Shown: positions 1 through 13,072 of the stretch, piece after piece | Position numbering within the stretch: the stretch's first letter is position 1 | Layout: every line of letters begins with the position of its first letter | DNA from: Sistotremastrum niveocremeum HHB9708 | Taxonomy: Eukaryota > Basidiomycota > Agaricomycetes > Sistotremastrales > Sistotremastraceae | NCBI GenBank assembly: GCA_001630475.1 | Contig: KV419407.1 | Location: forward strand, 496,001 to 560,000 | Length of the DNA stretch: 64,000 bases | Reading direction: 5' to 3' | Notes under the pieces: generated by a model | The model's database searches: none | Seen by the model: the letters and a program-made list of their open reading frames with translations, nothing else | Told to the model about the DNA's origin: nothing | Translations under genes and position numbers: made by a program

Positions 1-1636
1 CTGGAATCGATATCAGCAATACGTCTGTTCCTTTCTTGCTACCTGGCGCTCCGGGAAATCTTGTGACGGCTTATCCTGAAGGGTGAGTCTTAGATGGTTT
101 TGAGTCCAATTCTATAACTTATATCGACACGCTCCAGATATAACTCTAGCATCAGCGGCCCGAGTGGAAACATTACGATCAACGGCACTTTGACTTTCGG
201 TCAGGGCAGTGCGAATCAGACGACACGCAGGAGGCGAAAGCGTGGCTTGGGGGCCGCCGGTCTGGACTTGGGCGACGCCATCAATGTCCCTTCATATGCT
301 ATCCACAACGGCTTCGGTCGTCTTTCTACTCATGCTTTGGCTACGAACGCTACACACGCCGGCGGCTTCGCCGAGCTCGACACTCACAATCTGTGGGGCT
401 TAATGGAAGAGAAAGCCACACATCTTGCTCTTAATGACATTCTTCCCCGACAACGCCCTTTCCTGATCAGTCGAAGCACTTTCCCTAGTTCTGGCAAATG
501 GACCGGTCATTGGGTGAGTCTGTCATATCTTTTGTCGACCTCACTAATCTCATCCATTTTACAGCTTGGAGACAATAACAGCCTATGGCAATGGATGTAT
601 CTGAGCATCCAAGGCATCCTTCAATTCCAGATATTCCAAATTCCAATGGTAGGCGCTGACACATGCGGCTTCAGTACGTAACCATACACATTCATGCCTC
701 TCTTTCCGATTTTGATCTCTGGCATAGATGGAAACACGGATGAAGAGCTTTGTAATCGCTGGATGCAGATGTCCGCCTTCCATCCCTTCTTCCGAAACCA
801 CAACACCAAAGGCGGCCTCTCACAAGAGCCCTACAGATGGGACAGTGTTGCTAATGCCAGCCGCATTGCTATCGCAGCGCGATACTCGTTGTTGCCTTAC
901 TGGTACTCCTTGTTTGCAAATGCTTCCCTTCACGGAACACCACCTGTCCGTGCTCTCTTCATGGAGTTCCCGGACGAGCCAGAGTTGTTTGCCGTCGATA
1001 GGCAATTCTTGGTCGGAAGAGATATTTTGGTTACGCCAGTCCTCACTCCCAATGTGACATCCGTAGACGGTTCGTGCTTCCTTGAACTTCGACTTCAGGA
1101 CCTAAACTATCCTCGATTTAGGTATCTTTCCTGGCCAAGGTCGCGTTATCTGGAGAGACTGGTGGACGCATGACGTGGTCAACGCCAGTATAGGTGTCAA
1201 CACGACTTTGCAAGCCCCCCTGAGTCATATCAACGTCCACATCCGTGATGGAGCGGCACTTCTCCTGCACAAAGAGCCTGCATATACGGTCGAGGAGACA
1301 CGGAATGGCCCGTTCGCGCTACTTGTTTCTCTAAGCAAGAACGGATCTGCTTTTGGTTCTGCGTATCTTGACGACGGCGTGTCTTTTCCTCCGGGACCGA
1401 GCAAGACTTTGAGCTTCAACGTCGCGTCGGGAGGCTTGGAGATCTCCTCTAGCGGGTCATTCCAAGTATCACAAAAGCTCGATCAGATCACCATTCTTGG
1501 TGTCTCGAAGCCTGATTCTATCCAGTTATCAGGCACGAGCATCGGAAACTGGACCTACACCCCAGCACAGGAAAAACTAGTTATTCCAAATTTAGGTGTT
1601 GATCTCAATAAGGATATTACCCTCGATTGGGCATAA
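1..1636 (+). CDS. GH31 alpha-glucosidase, 3' part (5' end outside window)
   Basis: C-terminal part of a secreted-type glycoside hydrolase family 31 enzyme that releases glucose from the non-reducing ends of alpha-glucans or maltose. Predicted exons are 1-82, 138-513, 565-673, 728-1069 and 1122-1636, all with GT/AG borders and consistent phase. Family landmarks read in order: DISNTSVPFLLPG with YPEGY just after the nucleophile region (the nucleophile itself lies upstream of the window), RPFLISRSTFPSSGKWTGHW, GADTCGF, the segment with QMSAFHPFFRNH, and RDILVTPVLTPN. A beta-sandwich C-terminal domain follows. Several N-x-S/T sites fit a secreted glycoprotein. It converges on COG1. An arginine-rich insert near residue 40 of the visible part is typical of variable loops. 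Substrate preference cannot be read from sequence. Confidence 0.9.
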
Positions 1637-1790
1637 TGCAATGCGTCCGCAGGACCAAAGCGAGCCAGAATGTAGGAATTATGGTTATCGACGAACAAGC
1701 TGTAGTGGTCTAATCCTCCGGCCATGGGCCTGTGCGCTCTTCAGTTGTAACAATTATAATAATTAGTGAAAGATTAGTCCATTAAAAGTA

Positions 1791-4700
1791 TCATCTTCTG
1801 GATATCGAACGTGTGTTTCCAACCAATAATAAGCCGAATCTTGTACTGGGTTTGACGAGATCAATCGCAGTCGTGGTCTCTAACTCGGTGGAAGGAATTG
1901 ATAGAGGAGATACTCCTTTGTGGGATTTTGTGTGCGAACGTTTTGTGGGAGATATGGGGGGAGATTGTGAGACGAGGCGTGAAGATGGGATTAGGAAAGA
2001 CAAAGTAAGCTGTGAAGCAGCAAGACTTCGCTCGGCGACTTGGTCAATGGTTTCCTCGAGCTGTTTGATGGTTTCTGGCGTCTGTAGGCTACGCAGCTAC
2101 AAAACCTTAGTTAGGGGGAGTTCCAAAGGGAAGTATGGGTACGTACCTTGTCCAGAATATCTGTTGTCGTTGAACGCAGATTTATACCTGCGGACGTGCC
2201 GTATTCAGCCTCGTCAGCCCATAAGTCACATAGAGACTGAAGAAAGCGCATGTCGACCAGCGTCTGCATAGCATGCAAATTCCATGCGACTTCGGATCCT
2301 TGGATTTGTGGACGAATCAACTCCGCAAATTGTATTAGTGCATCTCGAATGAATGCATTCACGGTGGACGAGCTATCAGAAACATTCAACTGTTGGCACG
2401 ATCGATTAAGTTCGTATAACGAGGTTGAAAGAGCGCTAGAAAGTCGCGAGGGCATTTTCAAGTCATCTATCTCTGAGCATTAGTGACGATCGCTCGAAAG
2501 ATGAAAACGGTTCTGATTCTCACCGTGAGTAGTGGGAGCAAAGAAATGAGTTTTATATAATCGCTTCCACGATGAAGCAGCTAGGCTTGACACCCGCAAC
2601 TTCCACTTGTGGAGCGATGATTGGTGGAGCTTCTCGAGACGCTCCCTGACATCTTGAAGAAAATTAGCAATATGTCGGCACAGCTGAGAGTACCATACCG
2701 TTGATAAATTTCTCCTTCGCCACAAGCACTTGGAGAAATGGGGATGAGGTGGCAAGTTTATGAGCGAGCTGGCCAACAAAGATAACAGAATTGAATATCG
2801 CATCCGAGGATCCTGGGCCGAAATAAGACACCGCCTATAGACTTATGAAGAACTTTACCTGAAGGCTCTTCCAATGGAGTAGATATGATTTCTGTCAGGC
2901 TTTCAATGATGGAATCCAATGTAGATTGAACGTCCTGTTGATAATCCAATGTGACGTTCGGTTTTGTTTCGCTGGAATCTAATTTAAGGCAACGAGGCGT
3001 CAAAACCTGACGAAAAAACGAACACTGGAATGAAAGCCATGTCCCGCGAAATTTGAGATCCCCGTTCTTCTAGGGTCTTCAGAAGCTTTGCCACTTGCGG
3101 TGTTCGCATTGAGAGTCGTTCTCGTACGGATCCTTTGATATCTACAAGAGTTTGGGGCCCCAGAGATGCCTGAGTGATGGGCAACTCCACAGGTGATAAT
3201 AGAAAAGTTGTGGTTTCGGCCTCTATCTGGGTGTGTTAAACATGAACTGAATGAGGTATGGCGACGACAAACCCAGAAGGGGATTTTCCGGCGAGCTTCG
3301 CACTTCTTTAAGGATGCCTTCAATGGCCGCTCTGAAATTGGTAAGCAGCTGTTGAAGACTTTCTTTCCAAATGGCAGCTGTCCGAAGCTTCGCGTGCGCG
3401 TCCACGAGGCTTTCCCAAGACCACACCTCATCATCAAGGATGTTCTGTTGGGGGAGACTGAGGCGTACACGATCACGCACGGTCCATACCTCCTTGATGC
3501 TTTCAAGATCACCGAAAAGAGTCTTGACGACAGGCTCTAGTGTGCGAAGTGAATTTGACACCCAAGTCTTGAGCTGCGAATCGACGGTCTGAGGGGAAAC
3601 GACGGAAGGAGGAGAATCCGCGTCAATGTATGGTTTGTATGCACGAATGGTGTCGGGGAGCATCAGTAGGTTGGTCGACGAGGGCAAGAGAGCAAGGATG
3701 CTGTCTGTATCCGGGATGCGGTGGCCCGTCGCACGACTACCGAGTTGGATATCTTTCAGTGCCGCAGGGACGAGGCCCGGGCACGAACACGCGTCAGATC
3801 CAAATGCAGCACGTCCAACAGCTGCTGTGCTGAAGAGAATACTTCGGACTTGATTTATTCGTGCATATACCCCTTTCACAGCGCCTTTCCTGCTGGAGTT
3901 CGGCTTCCCCTTCGCTGAACCGTTCGGTTGCAGCGGCACAGATTCAGCTTGAGGTTGTAGGAAGACTTGTAAACTTTTCGTCCTCTGGGAAGTGAAAATG
4001 CCTAGAATTTCTGTCACAGTCTGCTTATCGAGTAAATGCAGAGTGACAACGGCAGCGCATATTGCTCCAGGATCAGTGACGTTCTCGCGGAACGATTGGA
4101 TAGTTCTATGGGTGATTTGCGGACCAAAATGGGAGACGTCATCCCATTGTCTTTGAATTAGAGGAAATTGTTCCTAAGACTATATTCAGCACATGATGTT
4201 CTAGCGAAGGCAGAAAGCGTACCATGACATCGATGTCTCGACCAAAAGAATTGTCATCATCATCTGAATTATCTCGTGCCAACGTATGGAAAGCCACTCT
4301 GGAAATCAAGAATAGCCAAGCAGCTTCGAGGAACGCTTTCCGTTCGAGAAGACGCCAGAGAGACTCCGGGGAATCTAGGAGCAGTTTCACGTGTGCCGCA
4401 AGTATTTGCATCGTTTTAAGCTGAGAATCTGATTGAAGTCAGTACAATCTGCGGACCAGGCGGTTGCATAGGGCTGACCTTGACGATTCACAACAGGCGT
4501 TCTGGTTTTGAAATCTTCTTGGGCCGTCGCAATGCATCCTTCTTTTATAGCATCCAATGCTTGAACAACTCTCTGAGAGGATTTGGCAATGTCGATTATG
4601 GAAGTCGAGGCTTGCAACAAATCACGGTAACGTTCCCTGCACTTCCCGGGACACCGATGTTGAGAACAGACTAATAGGATCAGCAGATGCGACGTACCCA

Positions 4701-5035
4701 ACCATAAGCCGCAACTCTTCCTGTTTAGCATCTGCTTCAGTCCTACACTGCACTGTCAGCGGCGTTGGAGGCACCGGATTCCTCTGCTCTTACCTCAATC
4801 TAGTTTGAATGCCCCGTATCTCAGATACAGTGAATTTAACGAATATTTCATTGGGATCCATTGTGCTGAGACTAGGATCGAGGACACTCCGAACTTGCTT
4901 TGCGGGGAAGTTGGATGCCGTGCTCGACTTGGGATAGGACGCTGAAGGAGGTCCAAGGCTTCCGTTCCGCGCAGGAAGCGATGAGGTATCCAGGCGTTGA
5001 GGTGGCACTCGCTTTGCTTTCACCGGGCTCAGCAT
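1791..5035 (-). CDS. COG1: Conserved oligomeric Golgi complex subunit 1 (COG1)
   Basis: Multi-exon minus-strand gene for the COG1 subunit, a lobe-linking part of the COG tether needed for retrograde vesicle traffic within the Golgi. The N-terminal exon (4790-5035) contains DPNEIFVKFTVSEIRGIQTRL, the start of the Vps51-like helical region. The next exon carries CRERYRDLLQASTSIIDIAK, and 4139-4411 has KLLLDSPESLWRLLERKAFL followed by AAWLFLISR, both COG1 hallmarks. A long exon (3223-about 4100) holds the middle helical region. Smaller exons run to a C-terminal RFGLLLVGNTRSISRR just before the stop at 1791. The start could be the first Met (5035) or the Met at the DPNE motif; the residues between are low complexity. 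Internal exon borders between 2000 and 3220 are less certain. Confidence 0.85.
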
Positions 5036-5341
5036 TGTCGAAGCACGGTCGCCCAGCGAGTGAAGCCAACGTCGTGGACTGGTTCGGCTCTGTGAATTTT
5101 AAGTCCGCTGCGCATGTCATGACTTCGTGAATTAGAATAGCGATAGGATTACAAAAGTCAAAAAGAACTATGAGAATACGACATGCTAAAAAATAAAACG
5201 CGATTTCCTCCCGAGGATGTGGATTGGAGACATGTAGGATATACAATGAGTGCCAATGCAATGCTCTACTGCAGTTTTCCGGCTAGGAGTCTCGGGACCT
5301 TATGTGCCCAGAGGATCCAAGAGAAAACCAAATGAATAGGG
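5036..5341. promoter_or_regulatory. Spacer upstream of COG1
   Basis: 306 bases between the COG1 start and the end of the next minus-strand gene. It must contain the COG1 promoter. No open frame with splice signals and no recognisable element was seen. Confidence 0.4.
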
Positions 5342-6682
5342 TTAATCATCTTCCTCCTTTTCGGGATGCGTCTGATGCAGTTCGGGGTCTGAAGAAGAAG
5401 GCATGGGCTGTGCCGTGCTCCCTGCAGCCGGCGATGGCCTGAGAGGTTTCGAGGTCGTTGCTGTGGTTGAACTGGCAGGGGTGGTGGTTGCTAAACGATG
5501 GTCAAGAGCTTTTAAGGCCAGAGCACTATCGGATCATTGAGATTTCACACAAACAAATTGAGTCTCTCCATAATGCTTACCGTCTGCGCTCTGCTTCAGC
5601 CCGTGCACCCCCTGGAAGGGGTGCATACCCGCTCTCAATATCAGGCGCAGTCCCTGAGAATGGACGGACAAGTCTGAGCTGTACGCAGAGCTTGTACACG
5701 ACATTTGACAAAATCCCGACCGGGTAGCTTGTAATCTTTCAGCAAATAACTCAGCTGATCGGAAAGAAAGGGCACGCACTGCACGAAAGGAGGGAACCAA
5801 TGAACAAACGCAAATGTCTCACTCCGGTCACCATATGTTTCAACACCCCCAGGCGTATCAACAGGTGTCCGTTTGTAGAAACGCAAATATGTCCAGGAAC
5901 TCAGCCATCCAAATTGAATGAGAATGAATGGCGCTTGAAATCCGAGAACACACATAACGTTGGAAAATCCAACATAAAGCATGGGTAGACGCTGTTGTGT
6001 AATATCAGATTCCAAAAGTTCCGAAGGATATTGGAGATGAGATACCTTGACTCTGATTTTGAACACGCCGAATAACTGGATCTGGTGTTCGGGTATGATT
6101 TGGGTGAACGCGACCAAGACTGCGGTTTGTAGGGCCATTTGGCCTCGATACTCCATGCCGTAGCTTTAAAGTGACGGTAAGCTACCCATACGACAGAAGA
6201 ATGGCTGAGGAGAGCACAAACAGGAAGGTCTCAGCATAACCGAAGGCGACGAATTCAATCCAGCTGAGGACGAAAGAGATCACATTCCCTACGACGATGT
6301 TGATGACGATGAACTTGATAGTTTCTGTAGTTCCCCATAATCGCTCAAGGTATCGCAGAGAAGCCGGCATAAAGATGAGTGAGAATATGAGCTATACGCC
6401 GCGAAAAAATCAGCATCTTTGTCAACAGGAAGCGCGAAAGATGAGACTCACCTCTATAATACTGATCTCTACGAAGCCAGCAGAAAGAAAAGTCCATGGA
6501 AACCAAAAGCTCAGGCCAGGAATGACTGTCAAATAAGGCAACGGTGTAGGCAAAGGGCCTGTTGACTGTCGCCAATGGAGAAAAAAGTACAAGGAAGACA
6601 GGAGAAGCAGCAAGGCTGTATACAGCTTTGTTGCGGTCGGCGTTGAAGAGATGAACTGCAATGGTGATGAAAGAACGGCCAT
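5342..6682 (-). CDS. TMEM115-like (DUF1751) Golgi membrane protein
   Basis: Polytopic membrane protein of the TMEM115/DUF1751 family, a rhomboid-like group without protease residues, known in animals as a Golgi protein linked to retrograde traffic. Exon 1 (start at 6682) encodes a hydrophobic segment after SSPLQFISSTPTATK, then LTVIPGLSFWFPWTFLSAGF. The next exon has SLRYLERLWGTTETIKFIVI plus two membrane segments. The third has EYRGQMALQTAVLVAFTQII, the family stretch FGWLSSWTYLRFYKR and the signature GDRSETFAFVHWFPP. The C-terminal tail is polar and acidic, ending in HPEKEEDD, as usual for the cytosolic tail. Position next to COG1 puts two Golgi-trafficking genes side by side in tandem. Catalytic Ser/His of true rhomboids was not seen. 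Confidence 0.85.
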
Positions 6683-7150
6683 TCTCGTCTCTTGTGGCCT
6701 CCAAAAGGGAATGAGGGAGGGGCGCTGGGGAATACAAGAGCGAGATGAAATTCAGGGCTACCACTTGCAAAGGCGCCGCGTACGACCACAACTCAATATT
6801 CACACGCGTGGCCTGACCTCCTTAGATTCAGACCAAGACGGTCATCCTATCCGTTCACCTGGCTGCTTGCGCATTCCTGAAAAAAAATACAAGGGAATTT
6901 CTTTGGGACTCTGGTTCACTATTAGCCCTTCCTCGCCCAGAAATGGCCAATCTCGGCACTTTTTACATCGAATCAACTCAGGATATTCTATTTTTTTTCT
7001 CGTAATGCCAAAACGAAACCAGCAAATAGCTAGTGTTGGTTGATCTTACAATCTCCAGCTTCAATGCGTCCCGCACACAGCGTGTTAGCGGGGCTGAACT
7101 GCGACGAACGAAGGCCGTGACGTGTGACATGCATCTCTTCCCCTCCCTGC
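6683..7150. promoter_or_regulatory. Divergent promoter region, TMEM115-like / FAM32A-like
   Basis: 468 bases between two divergently transcribed genes, so it probably serves both. It contains T-rich runs and no further gene. Open frames running through it lack splice signals that would join them to either neighbour. Confidence 0.5.
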
Positions 7151-7707
7151 ATGGCTGACTATGATTTCAATCCCGGCGGGCGATTGAAGCTCAAAGGTGG
7201 AGTGACTGATGGTGGAGTCAAGAAGTAAGCTCTCCCGACTGTTTGATATCGGTCGTGCTCAACCTCTGTAGGAAAAAGTCTTCGAAGAGCAAGTCCAAGT
7301 CTGACAAGGAAAGGGCCAAACAAAAGGACCGTGAACATACAAAGGAACTCCTCTTCGCGGCAACGGGTGAATCTGAAGCTTCCGGGTCATCTGTTCCCAG
7401 AGAATCCGATTCTCCCAAGCCGACAGACAGAAAGACAGCTGCAGAGCGGCGCTTCGAAGAAATCCAGAAGCAAAGAGTCAGTGTACTTCGTACAAAATCG
7501 GTGGCTTCTGGCTTATCGAAATTGATCCTGGGTAACAGCTTGCAGAACGTGTCGCAAAAATGGCTGTCAAGACTCATAAGGACCGTGTTCACGAGTTCAA
7601 CGCTCAGCTGGAGTCACTCAGCGAACACCACGACATCCCCAAGGTACGTGTTTCATTTCGCCCCTCTGATTTGCTTCTAACGCATTGCAAAGGTCGGTCC
7701 TGGATAA
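7151..7707 (+). CDS. FAM32A-like nuclear protein
   Basis: Short, lysine-rich protein of the FAM32A family (about 140 residues, the family's usual size range). In animals FAM32A is a nuclear protein and its C-terminal tail reaches into the active site of the catalytic spliceosome. Exons 7151-7224, 7272-7481, about 7548-7644 and 7693-7707. The N terminus MADYDFNPGGRLKLKGGVTD matches the family start almost exactly. A lysine/serine-rich stretch follows, then the C-terminal signature KTHKDRVHEFNAQLESLSEH leading to DIPKVGPG at the stop. The last exon is only 15 bases. The second donor is placed at 7482 by frame and homology; an alternative GT at 7477 would break the frame. Confidence 0.88.
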
Positions 7708-7943
7708 GACACGTGTGGCCTTGCATTCTCCTCTTGGTCATTCCAATTCCTGTCCTGCAATCTGTTGTACCCTCTGTTGCATACCGAACAAGCTGTCTTT
7801 TCTCGTTGACAATCATAGTAGTTTGATGTCCTGCATAAGATTTTTGTAAGGGGGCGGACCTTGGTCACATGGGTTCCATCAGCCATAAATGTACAATATA
7901 GCTTGGGCTCCGCCAACTGCACTCATCCTGTCCCCCGTCACGT

Positions 7944-10145
7944 TATGCCGCCCAAATTACTGCCATACAACTCATCTGTTGGCAAATCTGGCTCCTCAAG
8001 CCTGTATTCATCATTGCCAGAGAAAAAAGGACACATATGTCCGCCCTCGACTGCCACACATCCCCGGGACCGTTGGGAAACCGCATTTGTCTACGCCTTC
8101 ATAGGCAAGTTCAGCGACATTAAACCCAAGATCGAGGGGCTTTACTCTCCTATGGAGTCAGTCTTATCTTATATTCCTATTGCACATCCCTAGTTGGCTA
8201 ATATGGTCTACTGCGTGGTAAGTCTAGAAGACGCTCTGCTCACTCCGGTCGGCCAGCCAAACCGCACACTTGAACAAGTTCTCAACCGACTCATCCTCTT
8301 TCTTCGGCCTCGAGGAAAGGACCTTCCGTGAGCTCCATATTGCTCAACCCATCGATGGTCTGCTATGCTGACGTGGACGGTTCGTCCACTTAGACCTTCA
8401 CAACTGAACGCGGGCATCCAAACGATATTAGCGGATGCCATGCGACCCCCGGAGCGCAGCGTTTTCTGGGATGATCAGCTGAAAGCCAATGTCGATCCTA
8501 TCACAAACGTCGAAGGTGGCTTCTGGGGAGTTGATTGGAATATCAAGGTTGGTCCACCCTCCTCGGCTATCTGACATTGTAAAACATCGATTCACGCGTT
8601 TTTTGCAGTTACAGATACTTCGTCAACTCGTTGAGCACGTTCTCTGTAATTCTCAACAAGTCCGGGAAATATTAGACCGTGCTTGGGGTATCAAGCATAT
8701 GCAACACAAGAAAAAGGAAGGCGAAACTGCACCACCAGACGCTGATGATCCGATGAGTCAAGAACACCTCATCATGCAACCCATAGGTACAGACAAGACC
8801 AAAGTACGTTACTGGGTCGTCGATGGTCAGCCATTCTTGGTTCTGATTCCTTGTGCCGTCACTAACTTCTCTGTTGACAATTGTTTGTCCGACCATTTCC
8901 ACCATTTCTGATTTCCGTTTGTCCGTCCACGCGTTTTTCCGTGTCTTTTCCTTATGGACCGCCTCGTTTTCTGGCTGGCTTTGGGAATCAGAGTCCCCAA
9001 GACTATATATCTCTACGAACCCTTGGAAAATGAGCTCTAGTTTCACAGCTATCTCGAGCACCCAAGAAGAGTATATGAAAGCGATTGAAGAGCTCCGTGC
9101 CACAGCCCCCCCTGGCGATGTGACATCGGAGGAAAAGAGATCGAAGATGGAGATGGCTCACCTACGCCTCATCACAGTATTGGAGAGCAGGTTACCTGCT
9201 ATCGAAGCAGAGCTGAATGTGAGTGTTCTTCGATTCTGATTTGCACCTGTGCAAGCCATCTGAACAAATCATTCAGAGGATTCAAAGAATGCGCAAAAAA
9301 ATCGAACAGAAGAATCTACAGCTGGTGCAGTCACAAGTGCGAGGAGTTCGAACTCGAAGGCAAACTCGAAGGCCAGATTACGTTTACAACGACGGCGTCA
9401 GCGAGGTGAGAGCCATCATTTTGACCTTGTTCACCTTTCTGAACTATAGAAGGACGACGATCGTGACGAATACAGATTTGAAGAGGACGAAGAGATGGAT
9501 GTTGACAATGGCTTTGACTACGATGAAGACGGTTGGGATTCAGCAGCCGGAGCCAACGGAGGCCGCAGACTTCGGAATGGTCACGCCAGAGGAAACGATG
9601 AAGGCAGACGCCGGTCTCTGCGTCAAACTAACGGGAAAAGGAAATCTACGGACCCTGATGAACAAGCGGAATGGCGAGGAGAACGACGTTCGCGACGGCT
9701 TGGAAATACCACGGACGACCCTATGGACGAAGGACCGCCTCGCAAACGATCACGAACCGAGGAGAGCTCGGAAGGTGGCGGTGCATCATCAGTTCAAAAC
9801 TCAGGCGGAGAAGGCCAATCATCGCACTCCTTTGAGAAAACAAAGCTGCGAGCGACCGGAGCCGCCGCACTGAAGCCTACGGAAACGGCAGTAGAGGCCT
9901 TGAATGGCAAGAAGGGTGGAAAATACTGGTTCTACGCTGTTGAACCCGCTGTTGAATCAACGATACCACAGGTTCGCGACGAGGCGGCAGAGGGCTCAAC
10001 ACTTAAGCCTCCTAGTCATCGAACCAATGGCCATCCCAAACGTATCGAGAGTACGGAGCCAAGCGAAAGTCGCCATACGACTGTGGAACGTGGAGAAAGC
10101 TCTGCAGCCATGAGTATGGATTCTGGTCGAAGCGACAGAGAATAG
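7944..10145 (+). CDS. Nuclear chromatin-type protein (WHIM/RSF1-like features)
   Basis: Seven predicted exons: 7944-8156, 8223-8327, 8394-8547, 8609-8825, 8992-9218, 9277-9405, 9450-10145, all GT-AG and in phase. The first 130 residues resemble the helical region of chromatin-remodeller accessory subunits (RDRWETAFVYAFIGKFSDIK). A segment KVRYWVVDESPRLYISTNPW resembles the WHIM-type 'G-x-RYW' element of RSF1/ACF-type proteins. A coiled coil (RIQRMRKKIEQKNLQLVQSQ) follows, then a long disordered tail rich in acidic runs, Arg/Ser and nuclear-localisation-like PPRKRSR. I infer a DNA- or histone-associated role. No catalytic domain was seen. Assignment to a specific complex is not supported by sequence reading alone. 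Confidence 0.65.
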
Positions 10146-10498
10146 GTTGACGGAAGGACTGATATCATGTTTCCGGCCTGTGAAGTATTACTCTCAAGGT
10201 ATATATTTATCTGGTGCACAAAACCTTATTCCATTCAATCTCCATATAGAGTAGTTTAATCAATCTATTGTATTCACGTCATCCGAAGTCAGATAAAGTC
10301 CTAATGGACGCTAAGAAAGATACCTTTACTGTACAATTATACAGCTAGTTCGCGCAGGAAGTGTGCTGTTGAGGCTATAAAATGCATAGGCTCAAGAGTC
10401 CATCTGACTGCTTGGCCCGGATTGTGATCTGAACTCAGAGAGTGGGCGCTTGTTCGGAAGGCAGGAAAGTTTGGTTCCGAAAATCAAATATTCGGCAC
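10146..10498. promoter_or_regulatory. Spacer upstream of MIP
   Basis: About 350 bases after the chromatin-type gene and before MIP. It holds the 3' end of one gene and the promoter of the next. No further gene or repeat was seen. An in-frame upstream ATG at 10442 would lengthen MIP by 19 residues. Confidence 0.4.
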
Positions 10499-12931
10499 AT
10501 GCTCATATCCCTGAAGCAGCTCGGTCGCTGCACAAGAGCACAGAACGTTGCACGCTCGATAAAATGGAGCAGACGGCGATTATCTGGGACAACTAGTCGA
10601 CGTGCTGCTCTCCTAGATGACGACCTAATCACTTTGTTCGACTCTCCTTCACGCAAACCCAGCACTTCCATCCAAGCTCGCGGTCTCTTTCTAGATGATC
10701 GCATAACACACCCTGGGATGTTCCAAAGGCTTGTGGACGACACGCTTGTTCGTGCAGATCTCTTACTGCGAAGAATTCTCTCTGCCGAACACTCGCGGCC
10801 TGAATTATTCCAGGTTGTGAAAAACTTGGACAGGCTCAGCGATCTCTTGTGTGGCGTTATCGACTTGGCTGAATTCGTGCGGAATGCACATCCTGATGAA
10901 GAATGGGTTTATCACGCTAATTCAGCCTATGAAAGCCTATGTGAATTCATGAATACCTTGAATACGCACGAGGGCTTAGATAAGGTAAGATCTTCGATAT
11001 CGAATATCTTCGAGAAAGGAAGCTGAGTTCTCAATGGAGGTGCTTGACATAGTCCTGGGTGACACGACCGTTACTTCTCAGTTATCGACGGAGGCGTTGA
11101 AGACTGCACACATCTTTTCTGCCGACTTTGCACGCTCTGGACGAAACCTTCCTCCGCATCAGCGCGGCCGTTTCGTGACATTGTCATCGGAAATCCTGAC
11201 TCTGGGGAGAGCTTTCTTGAATGAAGCATCTGCTCCTCGCCCACCCATCTCAATTCCTGCTTCCCAGCTTCAAGGATTCAAATCGCATACTAATCGCTTC
11301 TCCGGGAAGTCGTTAACCATCTATCCTGGATCTGTCCAAGCGCATGATATCATGAAGTCATCTACCAATGAATCGCTGCGGAGAAGGCTATATGTTGCCG
11401 CCCGGTCGAGCTCGGTAGCTCAGGTTGAAATTCTGGAACGCCTTCTCAGAGCCCGCGCCGAAATGGCGAAGCTTGTTGGGTTCGATAGTTTTGCGTCGAT
11501 GACTCTGGATGACAAAATGGCCAAGTCTCCCGGTACGTCGGATTCATGTACCGCCTTGTTCGAAGATCTTCTCACGTCAAGCAACCTCAGACAATGTCAC
11601 CAATTTCCTCAGTGTTCTGGCAACCCACAATCGCCCGTATGCTCTCAACGACATTGAGAAGATTCGACAAAGAAAACATACCGTACTCGGGAACTCTCAA
11701 TCCCACGACATCCATCCTTGGGATCGGGATATTTACCTGCCTCCTCAAAGTCCTGAAAGTCCTATAATAATGCCCCCTCTCACCGTAGGCCGTGTCTTTA
11801 GGGCGCTCTCGAGGTTATTCACCAAAATATACGGGATCAGCTTTCGGCCTGTGAATGTATCGTTGGGCGAAGTATGGCACGATGATGTCCAAAAATTAGA
11901 AGTCGTCGACGAAGCAGAAGGTGTTATCGGATGGATATATACCGATCTGTTCTCCAGGTCTGGGAAGCCGAACGGTGCAGCACATTATACGGTCCGCTGC
12001 TCGCGGCGACTTGATGAGGATAACCTGTCAAACGATTTACCCATTACCACCGATTCTTCCCGAACTTTAAGGCCGCCTGATGTGGCACATCGAATACGAG
12101 GACATGACGGGCTATGGCAACTTCCCATTGTCGTACTGATGTGCGAGTTCTCGAGATCATCTCTGAACCACGGCCAAGCCATATTGGATTGGCAAGAAGT
12201 TTCAACTTTGTGTCATGAGATGGGTCACGCTATGCACTGTACGCATCGAACTCTCCTGTTTTTGACGAGGTGCTAATCTATTCTTGTATGTAGCTATGAT
12301 CGGGCGGACGGAATACCACAATGTCTCTGGCACTCGTTGTGCCACAGATTTTGTAGAGCTGCCTTCGATCCTCATGGAGCATTTCCTAACCTCACCAACC
12401 GTCCTCGCGCTGTTCCACGATTCTGAGCCAGATCTACCCTCGAGCTCCATCAATAGCGCACATCCCCAGCAGAATGTCTCTGCTCTTGACACGCACGATC
12501 AGATCATGCTTGCGAGCCTTGATCAGGAGTATCACTCTCGAGCAGCCCTGGAGCCCGGCTTTGACTCCACCGCAGTCCTAGCTGCTTTAACAGATCGACA
12601 AGGCGTCTGGCCATACGTTCAAGGAACTTCGTGGCAAACTCAGTTTGGGCACCTATTCAGCTACGGTGCTACTTATTACTCATACTTGTTCGATCGTGCA
12701 ATTGCATCGCAAGTTTGGTCCACTCTGTTCCAAAATAATCCCCTGGATCGAGAGAAGGGCGAGAAGTTCAAGCGCGAGGTGTTGAAATGGGGTGGGGGGA
12801 AAGACCCTTGGGAGATGGTCAGCGCAGTGCTTGATGATCCTCGCCTTGCGTCGGGTGATGCACAGGCAATGCGTCAGATTGGACAATGGCGTATAGCGTA
12901 TGACGTGTCCTCGGCTGGTACTCATTTATAA
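10499..12931 (+). CDS. MIP: Mitochondrial intermediate peptidase (MIP), mating-locus flank
   Basis: M3-family zinc metallopeptidase that removes an octapeptide from imported mitochondrial precursors. Exons 10499-10984, 11040-11532, 11591-12238 and 12294-12931. The N terminus [16 protein letters not shown] with following Arg-rich residues looks like a matrix presequence, so the second in-frame Met is preferred over 10442. The catalytic zinc motif HEMGH sits in [13 protein letters not shown] and spans the exon 3/4 junction. The downstream M3 landmarks [12 protein letters not shown] and [19 protein letters not shown] are present. Length of about 750 residues fits fungal MIPs. In agaricomycetes MIP is the standard border gene of the homeodomain mating locus, and here the F-box and HD genes follow at once. 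No sign of decay. Confidence 0.95.
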
Positions 12932-13072
12932 TTCCCTCATACTTAATGCTCTTATCATTCTCACCGCTTTTTGTTCGAGGCCCGTTGTAGTACGATTGTA
13001 CAATATGTGCTATTCTACACTAGATCTGTATAAGGATATTCCTTCACCCCAGGCCAATGTACGCATGTAGCA